A stretch of 64,000 nucleotides of DNA from DATMRF01 sp035566435 (lineage in GTDB: Bacteria; Verrucomicrobiota; Verrucomicrobiia; Limisphaerales; UBA8199). Shown one piece after another: positions 17,681 through 26,037 of this stretch. The position numbers and the translations under genes are program-made. The DNA is taken from assembly GCA_035566435.1 (NCBI GenBank), contig DATMRF010000012.1, positions 6,096-70,095 on the forward strand. The letters run 5' to 3'. The number at the start of each line of letters is the position of its first letter. Within the stretch, counting starts at the first letter, position 1. The notes under the pieces are model-generated. The model saw nothing but the letters and a program-made list of their open reading frames with translations. It did not search any database and had not been told where the DNA came from.

Positions 17681-18214
17681 ATGATGTTCAAACTATTTTG
17701 GAACGGTGGCGAAGCCGCGCGGCATTCGAGCAAGGGTTGGCTCCCCTGGCTCGCCTCACCTTTATTGGCGCTGCTGGTTCTATTCCTCCCAATCACAACA
17801 GGTTGCCGAACAGCTTTTTCGCCGCTGCCACCGCTCAATTTGAAAGACCCCGGCTGGACGGTGCACGAAGGCCAGGCGGTTTGGAGCATGGAACATGGAA
17901 AGGGCGAAATCGCGGGAGAGGTGCTGGTTGCTAGTGGGGGAGATGCCAGCACGTTCGTCCAATTCACCAAAACACCGTTTCCATTCGTGATCGCGCGTTC
18001 GACCGCGAGCCGCTGGGAAGTCCAATTCCCGGCTCAAAACAGGCACTACTCAGGACGCGGCCAGCCGCCCAAGAGGCTGATCTGGCTGTATCTGCCGCGG
18101 GTGCTCGCCGGCAAACCGCCGCCTAGGAACTGGGCTTGGCATGACAAGGACGGGATCTGGCGTCTCGAGAACCTCGCCTCCGGTGAACGCCTGGAGGGTT
18201 ATTTCACCAGATGA
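17681..18214 (+). CDS. Putative lipoprotein of the lipid/polyene block
   Basis: About 177 residues from MMFKLFWNGGEAARHSSKG at 17681, preceded by AGG about 6 bases upstream. A long N-terminal region ends in a hydrophobic segment and lipobox-like sequence (LASPLLALLVLFLPITTGCRTAF), so lipidation at Cys is likely. The mature domain (DPGWTVHEGQAVWSMEHGKGEIAGEVLVA; DASTFVQFTKTPFPFVIARS; WQVQ-like WEVQFPAQNRHYSGRG) resembles the small DUF3261-type lipoproteins found beside MMPL exporters in aryl polyene clusters, but the match is by eye only. The stop overlaps the exporter start by 4 bases, so they are co-translated and probably work together. Confidence 0.7.
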   Translation: MMFKLFWNGGEAARHSSKGWLPWLASPLLALLVLFLPITTGCRTAFSPLPPLNLKDPGWTVHEGQAVWSMEHGKGEIAGEVLVASGGDASTFVQFTKTPFPFVIARSTASRWEVQFPAQNRHYSGRGQPPKRLIWLYLPRVLAGKPPPRNWAWHDKDGIWRLENLASGERLEGYFTR

Positions 18215-21200
18215 AAAGCCCGGGACAGGTGCCAAGCGAGTTGCCGCAGCCAAGCCTGAAACACCCCGGCCGGTGGCTTTGGTTTTTCTTGCTCATCCCG
18301 GTTGTGTTTGGCTTGGCCCGGCTGCGCTTCGACGCTGAGGTTTTTGACCTGCTACCGGGAAACTTGCCAGCGGTCCAGGGATTGAAACTATATCAGGAAC
18401 ATTTCGCGAACGCGCGAGAGCTGCTCATTACCCTCCAGGCAGCAGACCCTGAACAGGCCGAAACCGCGGCCCGTGACATCGCCAGCCATCTGCGTTCGCA
18501 GACCGACCTGGTCGCTGCGGTCACCTGGGAACCCCCCTGGCTGGAGCATCCCGGCCAGGCGGCCGAGTTAATCGCCTATCTCTGGTTTAATCAACCGCCG
18601 GAGCTCTTTCGTGAGCTGGCCAAACGGCTCGCTCCGAATACGCTCGCCCAAACACTCACGGCCGCGCGGGAAGAGCTGGCCACGACGCTTTCGCCCCAGG
18701 AAATGGCCCGGCTGAGCTACGACCCTTTCGGGCTGACGCGCCTTCCCGAAAGCACTGCCGGCGCCGCGCCCGCGTTCGGCGAGGGACAGGAAATGTTCAG
18801 CTCGAGAAACGGCAAGTTTCGGATTCTGTTCGTGAAAGCTGCGGGCGAGTTGCGAACGTACCGGCAATGCCAGGAATGGCTCGCTGCCATCCGGGAAACG
18901 ACGACCCGCGTCGTGCCTAAAGGCCAGGGGATTTCACTCGGTTACACCGGACGGCCCGCCTTTGTCGCCGAGATCGCGGGCGGCATGGAGCACGACATCG
19001 CCACCTCGGTCGGCGGCACGGCCGTCATCATCGCCTGTTTATTCTGGCTGGCGCACCGCCGGCTCAAACCGATGCTCTGGCTGCTGACGCTGCTGGCCTT
19101 GGTTTTAACCAGCACGCTGGCGTTAGGAGGCTTGATTTTCGGTACGATTAATGTCGTCAGCATGGGCTTCGCCGCCATCCTGCTGGGGTTAGCCGTGGAT
19201 TACGCGGTGGTCCATTACCAGGAAGCACTGGCGCATCCCAACTTGTCGATTCCCCAAATCCGGCATGCGATCGCACCCAGCATCTTTTGGGCGGCGGTCA
19301 CCACCATCAGCGCTTTCCTGGTTTTGAATTTCGGCGGCCTTCCGGGGCTGGGTCAGTTGGGGACGCTCGTCGGCCTGGGAGTAGCGCTCGCCGCGACTAT
19401 CATGATCTTCGAGTTTCTGCCGCCGCTCTTTCCCGGCCGAAACCATCCCACATCCCCTGCCCTTGAGTCCGCAGGCGCGGCGACCGCAACGGCGGCGCGC
19501 CCCCCGGTCAATCGGCTCGCGCGGGCCTTGGTTCTTGGCATCACGGCTGGAGTAATGCTTGCTGTGCTTCTCATCCTGGCGTTCGGTCCGCCCGGTGTTG
19601 ACACCACTGCCAACGCATTGCGCCCTCGCGGCAGCCCGGCTTACACGGCCGTGGACGAAATCCGAACCAACCTTAATCAGGGCCGGGAACCGCTCTGGCT
19701 CATCATCGACGGCGAGACCGTCCCGCAGGTGGAGGAGAGTCTGACGAAGGTTCAGTCGGGACTCTCCAGCCCGGAAATCGAGCCATTCATCGCGGGTTTC
19801 AACTTGCCGGCGGCTCTTTGGCCGCGACCGGCCGCACAGGCACAGAACCGGTTGACCGCCCGGGCGTTGGCCGCTGAACGGGAAGCCCTCCGGCAGGTGG
19901 CGCGCAACAATGGCTTCGCCGAAAGCGCCCTCGCTCTCACTGAAGAGGTCTTAAACACCTGGGAAATCGCGGCGGCAACAACGGACACCTTTTGGCCGAC
20001 CAACCCGATGAGCCGCTGGATTTTCGAGAAGTTCGCCACCCGCACTCCAACCAACTATTTCGTGCTCGGTCTGGTTAACCTGAAGCAGGACGTGAGCACC
20101 AAGGCGCCCGCGCTTGCGGAACTCGAGGCCGCGCTGCCCAAACAGCATGTCCTGTTATGCGGCTGGGAATTGCTTGGGACCTCCATTTTTTCCACCGTCA
20201 AAGACAACCTCTGGAAGGTCGTTGTGCCGATGCTTGTGCTCGTGTTGCTCTCGCTTTATCTGGCGTTCCGGGGCCCGCCCGAGATCCTGCTCAGTATCGC
20301 GGCGTTGTTCTTAAGCGCAGCGGTTCTGCTCTCGGTGATGCGCTTGGCGAACTGGTCCTGGAACCTGCTGAATCTAATGGCGCTGCCGCTCGTGTTGGGA
20401 ACCGGGGTCGATTACAGCATTTTCATGCAACTGGCGTTGCGCCGGCATCATGGCGATCTGCGCCTGGCGCACCAGTCTGTAGGCCGGGCGCTGCTGCTCT
20501 GCGGCGGCACCGCGATCGCCGGGTTTGGCTCGTTGGCCTGGTCGAGCAACGCCGGAATGGCGAGCCTGGGCCAAGTGTGCGCTATCGGAGTCGCCAGCAA
20601 CATGCTGATCGCCATCTTCCTGCTCCCGGTGTGGTGGGACATCGTGAGACGTCGGAAGGCGAGGGGCGAGGGGCGAGGAGCAAAAAACGACGAACGACCG
20701 GGCCTGGCCGCCGGGCAGGACGAACGCCCCTCGACACCATCGTCCCTCTACCGCGCCGACGTCTGGCGCCTGGGCTTGCGGATTGTGAGAATATTCCCGC
20801 GAGGGGTTTGTGTGAGGCTTGGCGGGCTGGTTGCGGGCATCTATTCGTTGGCCGCCCGACACCGGCGCGAGGTGGTTGTAGAAAATCTCCTGCCTGCCCT
20901 CAACGGCGACCGGGTGGCCGCGCTGAAGCACGCCCGGGCAGTGTTCCGGCAATTTGCGCTGAAGGTGATTGATCTGTGGCGTTACGAAGCCGGGCTACCG
21001 CTTGACGACCTGTTCGGCGGCACCAGTGGGTGGGAACATTTCGAGCATGCGCAGGCGCAGAACCGAGGCATCCTGTTGGTGACGCCGCATCTGGGAAATT
21101 GGGAATTCGGCGGTCCGGCGCTCAGCCGCCGCGGCGTAAAGCTCCAGGTCATCACCCTGGCCGAGCCAGGCGAAGATTTTACCGAGCTGCGCCAAGCCTC

Positions 21201-21684
21201 GCGGGCGCGTTGGCACATCGAAACGCTCGTAATCCGGGACGACCCTTTCGCCTTTTTGGAGATCATCCGCCGGTTGGAGGGAGGGGCCACCGTGGCGCTG
21301 CTCATCGATCGTCCCCCAGCGCCCACCGCGGTGACCGTGCAGCTTTTTGGCCGGCCGTTCGCTGCTTCGGTGGCAGCGGCGGAACTGGCGCGCGCCTCGG
21401 GTTGCGTCGTCCTGCCGGTGTATATGCCACGCGCGAGCAACTCCTATGAAGCGCACATCCTGCCCGCCGTCCCGTACAACCGCGCCGCCCTTCGCGACCG
21501 TGCCGCCCGGCAGCAATTCACGCAGGAGCTCGTTCGCACTTTCGAGCCGGTCATCCGGCGCTATCTCGACCAGTGGTATCATTTCGTGCCGGTTTGGCCG
21601 CAGGAACGACGGCAGAGAACGCCATGCGTGGAACCCGGCCTGGTCGAAGTACGAAATCCGGAATCCGAGGCGACTCCATTATGA
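18211..21684 (+). CDS. MMPL/RND exporter fused to LpxL-like acyltransferase
   Basis: A 1157-residue fusion. Residues 1-810 are an MMPL-type RND exporter with two repeated halves, each with a membrane bundle and a periplasmic domain. The proton-relay Asp-Tyr motifs are GLAVDYAVVHY (first half) and GTGVDYSIFMQ (second half). A polar linker (about 813-850, rich in Arg, Gly and Glu) leads to residues 850-1140, a lysophospholipid/Kdo-lipid A acyltransferase-like domain with the catalytic HLGNWE (His near 959), a FTELRQASRARW segment and LLIDRPPAP. It should move a lipid-linked product across the inner membrane and acylate it. Both functions occur as separate genes in aryl polyene clusters. It is overlapped by 4 bases at both ends. 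Confidence 0.88.
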   Translation: MKSPGQVPSELPQPSLKHPGRWLWFFLLIPVVFGLARLRFDAEVFDLLPGNLPAVQGLKLYQEHFANARELLITLQAADPEQAETAARDIASHLRSQTDLVAAVTWEPPWLEHPGQAAELIAYLWFNQPPELFRELAKRLAPNTLAQTLTAAREELATTLSPQEMARLSYDPFGLTRLPESTAGAAPAFGEGQEMFSSRNGKFRILFVKAAGELRTYRQCQEWLAAIRETTTRVVPKGQGISLGYTGRPAFVAEIAGGMEHDIATSVGGTAVIIACLFWLAHRRLKPMLWLLTLLALVLTSTLALGGLIFGTINVVSMGFAAILLGLAVDYAVVHYQEALAHPNLSIPQIRHAIAPSIFWAAVTTISAFLVLNFGGLPGLGQLGTLVGLGVALAATIMIFEFLPPLFPGRNHPTSPALESAGAATATAARPPVNRLARALVLGITAGVMLAVLLILAFGPPGVDTTANALRPRGSPAYTAVDEIRTNLNQGREPLWLIIDGETVPQVEESLTKVQSGLSSPEIEPFIAGFNLPAALWPRPAAQAQNRLTARALAAEREALRQVARNNGFAESALALTEEVLNTWEIAAATTDTFWPTNPMSRWIFEKFATRTPTNYFVLGLVNLKQDVSTKAPALAELEAALPKQHVLLCGWELLGTSIFSTVKDNLWKVVVPMLVLVLLSLYLAFRGPPEILLSIAALFLSAAVLLSVMRLANWSWNLLNLMALPLVLGTGVDYSIFMQLALRRHHGDLRLAHQSVGRALLLCGGTAIAGFGSLAWSSNAGMASLGQVCAIGVASNMLIAIFLLPVWWDIVRRRKARGEGRGAKNDERPGLAAGQDERPSTPSSLYRADVWRLGLRIVRIFPRGVCVRLGGLVAGIYSLAARHRREVVVENLLPALNGDRVAALKHARAVFRQFALKVIDLWRYEAGLPLDDLFGGTSGWEHFEHAQAQNRGILLVTPHLGNWEFGGPALSRRGVKLQVITLAEPGEDFTELRQASRARWHIETLVIRDDPFAFLEIIRRLEGGATVALLIDRPPAPTAVTVQLFGRPFAASVAAAELARASGCVVLPVYMPRASNSYEAHILPAVPYNRAALRDRAARQQFTQELVRTFEPVIRRYLDQWYHFVPVWPQERRQRTPCVEPGLVEVRNPESEATPL

Positions 21685-22355
21685 AGAAAACCTGTGGCTC
21701 GTTGGCAATGTTGCTGGCCCTGAGCGCTGTGGTCGAGGCAGCCGGACTGAATCCAATGGTGGCCTCCTGGCTCGCCGGCCAAACCAATCTCCAGTCGTGG
21801 TCGGCTGATTTCGTGCAGACCCGGGCGCTGAAATCACTGACCGAGCCCCTGACCGCGACCGGTCAGGTTTGGTTTGCCGCGCCGAATCGGTTCCGTTGGG
21901 AGCTAGGCCAGCCCGCACAGACAATCGCTGTGCGCGCGCCGGAGGACTTGCTCGTGATTTATCCGCGACTCAAGCGGGTCGAAAAGTTCCCGCTGACTGG
22001 GGAACAGGCCGGCCCATGGCGCGATGCACTCGGGCTGCTGGAGGCAGGTTTCCCGCGCAGCCAGACGGAGCTTGAGAACCAATACAATCTGCTGTCGCAA
22101 ACCGTGACGAACGGCGCGGGGGAGCTCGTCCTGCAACCGAAATCCGCAGCCGCCCGCCGCATGATACCTCAAATCAAAATCGACTTTAATACCAACGACC
22201 TTTCTTTGCTGGGGACGGAGCTGGAAATCCGTGATGGCTCTACCCTGCGCAATGACTTCACAAACGCCGTTCTGAATCCGCGCATCGACCCTCAGATGTT
22301 TTCGCCGCAGATTCCTGGCGATTATAAGCTAGTCGAACCGCTCAAAAAGCGCTAA
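21681..22355 (+). CDS. LolA-like outer-membrane lipid/lipoprotein carrier
   Basis: A 224-residue periplasmic protein from MKKTCGSLAMLLALSAVVEA at 21681, a clear signal peptide. The start overlaps the exporter stop (ATGA). The mature domain has the LolA pattern: LQSWSADFVQTRALKSLTEPLTATGQVWFAAPNRFRWEL, then a beta-rich body with DLLVIYPRLKRVEKF. LolA-like proteins in polyene clusters are thought to carry a lipid-linked product from the exporter to the outer membrane, distinct from the housekeeping LolA. Its position between exporter and dehydratase fits that. The dehydratase follows after 10 bases. Confidence 0.87.
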   Translation: MKKTCGSLAMLLALSAVVEAAGLNPMVASWLAGQTNLQSWSADFVQTRALKSLTEPLTATGQVWFAAPNRFRWELGQPAQTIAVRAPEDLLVIYPRLKRVEKFPLTGEQAGPWRDALGLLEAGFPRSQTELENQYNLLSQTVTNGAGELVLQPKSAAARRMIPQIKIDFNTNDLSLLGTELEIRDGSTLRNDFTNAVLNPRIDPQMFSPQIPGDYKLVEPLKKR

Positions 22356-22365
22356 ACTACCGGGT

Positions 22366-22800
22366 GTGGACAACTCATTGAGGCAGGCGCTATCGCTGTT
22401 GCCGCACGGACCGGAGTTCCGTTTTATCGACCGTTTGCTCAGGCTCGAACCCGGCGAGACCGGCGTCGGTGAGTACCGCGTGCGCGGGGACGAGCCTCTT
22501 TTGCGCGGGCATTTCCCCGGTCAACCGCTGTTCCCCGGAGTGCTCCTAGTCGAAGCCGCCGCCCAACTCGCAGGCGTCGTCGCCCAGAGCGCTCCCGACA
22601 TCCCTCCCCTGCCCGGCTTGAAACTCACCGCGTTGCACGCGGTAAAGATCCTGGGAACAGCGAAGCCCGGGGAAATCATTCGCGTCGAAGCGCGCGTAAC
22701 GGGGAGGCTGGCCAACCTCGTTCAGGCGGAAACGACGGCTGCGGTGAACGGCCAGACAGTCATGCAAGGGGCGCTGACCTTGAGCGGGAAGCTGGCGTAG
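22366..22800 (+). CDS. FabZ-like 3-hydroxyacyl-ACP dehydratase
   Basis: A 144-residue hot-dog fold dehydratase starting with GTG (MDNSLRQALSLLPHG). The active site is His49 and Glu63 in GHFPGQPLFPGVLLVEAAAQLAG, which matches FabZ. It would remove water from 3-hydroxyacyl chains made by the ketoreductase at 8.4 kb. It is the last plus-strand gene of the exporter set, and its 3' end overlaps the convergent AMP-ligase gene by 41 bases, so each mRNA is antisense to the tail of the other. Confidence 0.9.
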   Translation: MDNSLRQALSLLPHGPEFRFIDRLLRLEPGETGVGEYRVRGDEPLLRGHFPGQPLFPGVLLVEAAAQLAGVVAQSAPDIPPLPGLKLTALHAVKILGTAKPGEIIRVEARVTGRLANLVQAETTAAVNGQTVMQGALTLSGKLA

Positions 22801-24055
22801 TCATTTCAAGATACCGTTTGCGCCAGGCCGCGCGCGAGAGCTTGCCACGGCCATTGACTTCGAGACCCTCCACGAACCACCACTCGCGCGGCACCTGCCA
22901 AGCGGGCAACTTCTCCATGGCAAACTGTTTCAAGGATTCGCCGGTTGTCTCGGTCGCACCGGCTACACACGCGACGATGATGTCGCCGCGCTGGGCGTCC
23001 GGGCTGGGAACACCAAAGGCCACGCAGGCGCGCACCTGTGGATGCGTCGCCAAAACGCTTTCGATCATTTCCGGCAAAACCTTGCGGCCCGCAACGTTGA
23101 TCTGGTCGCCGGCCCGGCCGAGCAGACAGACCTGGCCGTCCGACACTTCGCCCAGATCGCTGGTGCGAAATGCGCCTCCACCGAGGGTCGGACTCGCTTC
23201 AGGCCAATACCCTTCCCCCACGGCCTGACTCCGCACCTCGAGGCAGCCGTCTTCCGCGACCGAAACCTCGACGCCCAGCATCGGCTTACCGACGCAAGCG
23301 GAGTCCAGTCGCGGCTGATTACTGGCGTCGTAAGCGATTCCGCCGCATTCGCTGCTTCCGTAGAAATTGTGGATTTTGAGTCCTTGCGCGGAGAAGACAC
23401 TTTGTTCGAGGGCCAGGGTAAGCGGAGCGCCGGCGGAGATCGCCAGCCGAACATTGGTTGGAATTGCGCCGGCGTCGTGCCAGGTCTGCCAGAGTGCGGG
23501 AACCGCGGCCAGAGTGAATGCGGGCGCCGCTGCTGCGGCCCTGCGGAGAGCTTCCGGCAGAGTCGCGCCCACCAGGACCAGAGGGATTCCGTGCAAGAGC
23601 AACGGCAGCACCAGGTTTGAGAAACCGTACGAGTGCGCCAACGAAATCACCCCCAGATTTAGCCACTCGGGACGAAGCCCCATGGTGGCGACAATGTTAT
23701 CGGCATCGGCCTTCAATTGCGCCGCCTGGAAGGCCACCAGGCGAGGGTTGCCGGTGGTAGCCGACGTCGTTTTGAGGTGGATTATGCCTGGAGGCAAGTC
23801 GCCCGGAATTTCGGGAGACGGTTGCCCGGCTTCCAGCGGACAAACCGCCCCGCCGTCACGCCAGGCGCGAAGGACGGCGAGCACAAAATCGCAGGAGGCG
23901 CCTTGGGGAAAAACAAACGGTCTGGAAGCCTTTGAGCCGTTTTCGGCCGACTGTGCCAGTTGCGCAAAAGTCCAGCGGCGACCCGCGGGAAGGTCTATGA
24001 GGGCGATTTGATCAGGTCGCCGGCTCGCGATTCGGCGCCAACAATCATAGAGCAT
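22760..24055 (-). CDS. AMP-dependent ligase (ANL superfamily)
   Basis: A 431-residue adenylate-forming enzyme, shorter than the usual 500-550. Motifs are the phosphate loop KTTSATTGNPR (95-105), the ADP-binding FYGSSECGG, the A7-like TSDLGEV, the hinge GRAGDQINVAGRKVLPEMIE, and the catalytic Lys in VNGRGKLSR. It should activate a carboxylic acid as an AMP ester for loading onto CoA or an acyl carrier protein. Compact ligases of this type occur in aryl polyene-like clusters as starter-unit activating enzymes; that role here is inference. It runs convergently with the dehydratase and is the only minus-strand gene in this part of the block. Confidence 0.87.
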   Translation of the reverse strand: MLYDCWRRIASRRPDQIALIDLPAGRRWTFAQLAQSAENGSKASRPFVFPQGASCDFVLAVLRAWRDGGAVCPLEAGQPSPEIPGDLPPGIIHLKTTSATTGNPRLVAFQAAQLKADADNIVATMGLRPEWLNLGVISLAHSYGFSNLVLPLLLHGIPLVLVGATLPEALRRAAAAAPAFTLAAVPALWQTWHDAGAIPTNVRLAISAGAPLTLALEQSVFSAQGLKIHNFYGSSECGGIAYDASNQPRLDSACVGKPMLGVEVSVAEDGCLEVRSQAVGEGYWPEASPTLGGGAFRTSDLGEVSDGQVCLLGRAGDQINVAGRKVLPEMIESVLATHPQVRACVAFGVPSPDAQRGDIIVACVAGATETTGESLKQFAMEKLPAWQVPREWWFVEGLEVNGRGKLSRAAWRKRYLEMTTPASRSRSAPLA

Positions 24056-24211
24056 TGCCAGTTAGGTAGCGCACGCATTGTTCAACACGTGCACGCAATT
24101 TCAATTCTTAACGACAAGGAACGATATAAAAACTGTAAACGAAACACAAGAGCGGGTATTCAGTTACCCCATATCGGGCGTGACCAGATAGGGATATTGC
24201 GCCAGTCCCAG

Positions 24212-24303
24212 ACCGGTGGAGGGGCGGTCAGAGGGTCAGAGTACGGAGACGGGGTGGCAACGTCCCAGGGCGTCCCAGAGCGTCCCGCCAAGGGCAATAG
24301 AAG
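24212..24303. repeat. Dispersed GGGACG-rich repeat, third copy (inverted)
   Basis: About 90 bases here match, on the opposite strand, the repeat units at 56.1-56.6 kb: CTTCTATTGCCCTTGG, then GGGACGCTCTGGGACGC, then GACGTTGCCACCCCGTC and CTCTGACCGCCCCTC when read on the minus strand. It lies in the 513-bp gap between the AMP-ligase and the lipoprotein gene. The rest of that gap has no supportable gene; it includes a small hairpin (CCTGCAAGCAGG near 24474) and otherwise nothing recognised. Confidence 0.65.
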
Positions 24304-24568
24304 ATCTCGCGGCGATACGCGATGGTTGATAGTGAATGGCCAGCGGGGGGTAGTGGGCCAGTACTCAGTAATCAGTGGGCCCCCCAATTGTCAGGCGCAC
24401 GGCCACCGTAAACCCGTCCGAATCAGTGAAAGGTATTGCTTGAACCCGCTGACTGGCGCACAGATAGGGTTTCCTGCAAGCAGGAATGACGCTGTGCGAA
24501 GGCCCAACCTGAGAATTTTACGCGCGGAACACCGCGTGAGGTCACGCTGGCTGCAGGAGCGTAACGTG

Positions 24569-25387
24569 ATGCGTGCAAGCCTCGGTCGCGGCCACTGGCG
24601 CCGGCTCTGCGCCTTCGTACCGGTTCTCGCGCTCACAGCGTTGTGCAGCTGCGCGAGCACGCGACCTGCAACATCCGACTCACGCCGGTTCGACTTTCAG
24701 AGAGACACCTTTGCCTACGCGAATGGATTGGTCTGGGAATATGGCTATGACACCAACGGCGTATGGCGGTCCCACAAACGCGTGCCCCGGCCGGATTACA
24801 CGCAGCATTGCTTCGTGGTCGCACGGTGCGCCAAGCAGTTCTTTGAGAATGCGCGTTTTGACCCGCTGCAACCTGTTGCGGAAGAGACTACCTACCGGCG
24901 ATTGATCCGGCAGGTCGTTGCTACCAGTCCGCGCAGGCAGTTGCCGGAGCCGGAGTGCACTGTGATTCCGGGGTATGCCGATTTGCGCGCGTTCAGCACC
25001 GCCCACGAGAAGCTATTGAAGGACGAGTGCGGCAGTGCCTGGCGGTCTTACTTGCAGCGGGGCCACTGGCGGATGATTTTCCCGGTCACGCGGCATCACC
25101 AGGCAAAAACGGCCAATCTGCTTCTGGCTCATCTTCGCGAACGCGGACCCGCCGTCGTCCATGTATTCTGTTTTCCTCAATTGAGCATCAATCACGCCTT
25201 GCTGATCTTCGACGCCAAAGAAACCGTCACGGACATACAGTTCACGATTTATGATCCCGTCGACGCGGCGAAGCCGGGCACGATGGTCTTCGACCGCGCC
25301 AATAGGTCCTTTTTTCTTCCACCCAACCCGTATTTCCGCGGGGGCCCGGTAAACGCATATGAGATTTACTGCAAGTGGGACTACTGA
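24569..25387 (+). CDS. Putative lipoprotein with possible papain-like fold
   Basis: About 272 residues from MRASLGRGHWRRLCAFVPV at 24569. An upstream extension of the frame runs through the dispersed repeat and is not credible. A signal peptide with lipobox (ALTALCSCAS) predicts lipidation. The mature part has a Cys followed by a helix (YTQHCFVVARCAKQFFENARFD) and later INHALLIFDAKETVTDIQF-TIYDPVD. The Cys ... His ... Asp order resembles papain-like/C39-like folds, but this is a weak guess and no family is assigned. The gene is flanked by repeats on both sides. It is not clearly part of any operon. Confidence 0.6.
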   Translation: MRASLGRGHWRRLCAFVPVLALTALCSCASTRPATSDSRRFDFQRDTFAYANGLVWEYGYDTNGVWRSHKRVPRPDYTQHCFVVARCAKQFFENARFDPLQPVAEETTYRRLIRQVVATSPRRQLPEPECTVIPGYADLRAFSTAHEKLLKDECGSAWRSYLQRGHWRMIFPVTRHHQAKTANLLLAHLRERGPAVVHVFCFPQLSINHALLIFDAKETVTDIQFTIYDPVDAAKPGTMVFDRANRSFFLPPNPYFRGGPVNAYEIYCKWDY

Positions 25388-25395
25388 GGGAAGCC

Positions 25396-25593
25396 GAGTG
25401 ACGGGGTGGTGGATTGATGGATTAATGGATTGGTGGATTCGCGGAGTATTGGATTACTGGAGTCGAGGGGATTGGAGCAGACGGAAAAGAAAATCGATTG
25501 CGAGGACGAGAACGAGTGGAATGAGATAGAGGGCGTGAGCCGGCGGCGCCTCCACCAATCCATTAATCCATCAATCCACCACTCCATCACTCC
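25396..25593. repeat. Inverted repeat with 'TCCATCAATCCA' arms
   Basis: The left arm (about 25396-25437) reads GTGGTGGATTGATGGATTAA then TGGATTGGTGGA. The right arm (about 25550-25592) is nearly its reverse complement: TCCACCAATCC then ATTAATCCATCAATCCACCAC. About 110 bases separate them, giving a potential long hairpin of nearly 200 bases between the lipoprotein gene and DUF2203. A shorter relative lies at 9405-9445. It encodes nothing. A non-autonomous mobile element is one explanation; no terminal target duplication was identified. Confidence 0.6.
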
Positions 25594-25982
25594 GTGCCTT
25601 TCAGGGGTTCGCGGCCGGCATAACCGGCGTCCAGGTCATGCCAAAAGTCGATTCCCACCTCCCCTTCTTCCCAGCACAAAAAGACCTCCCTGCCGTTCAG
25701 GACCGCCGGAAAATCGATCAGTCCGCGGTCCAGGTCTTTTACCTGGATTTCGCGCTGGTAAAACTCGTATAAAGTTTCGCGGATATCGGCCAAGGTTCGC
25801 ACCCAGGTATTTACCAGCTCTCCGCCCAGGTCGCGGCCCGGAGCGAGCCGTGCGTGGAGCCGTTTCTCATGTTTCTGAAGGTCATTCCGGCACTGCACCA
25901 GCCTTTTCAACCACAGCCTGACTTGTGGCAGCAGGGCCTGGGCTTCAGAGCGAGTGTAGTGTTTATCAAAACGGTGGTTCAT
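25587..25982 (-). CDS. DUF2203 family protein
   Basis: A 131-residue protein. The N-terminal half is helical (KHYTRSEAQALLPQVRLWLKRL), and the C-terminal half carries the family signature VKDLDRGLIDFPAVLNGREVFLCWEEGE followed by IDFWHDLDAGYAGREPL, which is diagnostic of DUF2203. The length is normal for the family. No biochemical function is established. The gene's 3' end touches the inverted repeat at 25.4-25.6 kb. It is on the same strand as the TPR lipoprotein gene upstream, about 55 bases away. Confidence 0.85.
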   Translation of the reverse strand: MNHRFDKHYTRSEAQALLPQVRLWLKRLVQCRNDLQKHEKRLHARLAPGRDLGGELVNTWVRTLADIRETLYEFYQREIQVKDLDRGLIDFPAVLNGREVFLCWEEGEVGIDFWHDLDAGYAGREPLKGTE

Positions 25983-26037
25983 GGGCGAGTAGCGTGGGCA
26001 AAGTGTTGGTTCCGATCAGCTCTTAAGCCCAGTGACG

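Noticed and set aside
23960..24568. N-terminal extension of the 24569 lipoprotein by about 200 codons
   Set aside because: The extension runs through the dispersed repeat, is basic and low in hydrophobic pattern, and would bury the signal peptide and lipobox in the middle of the protein.
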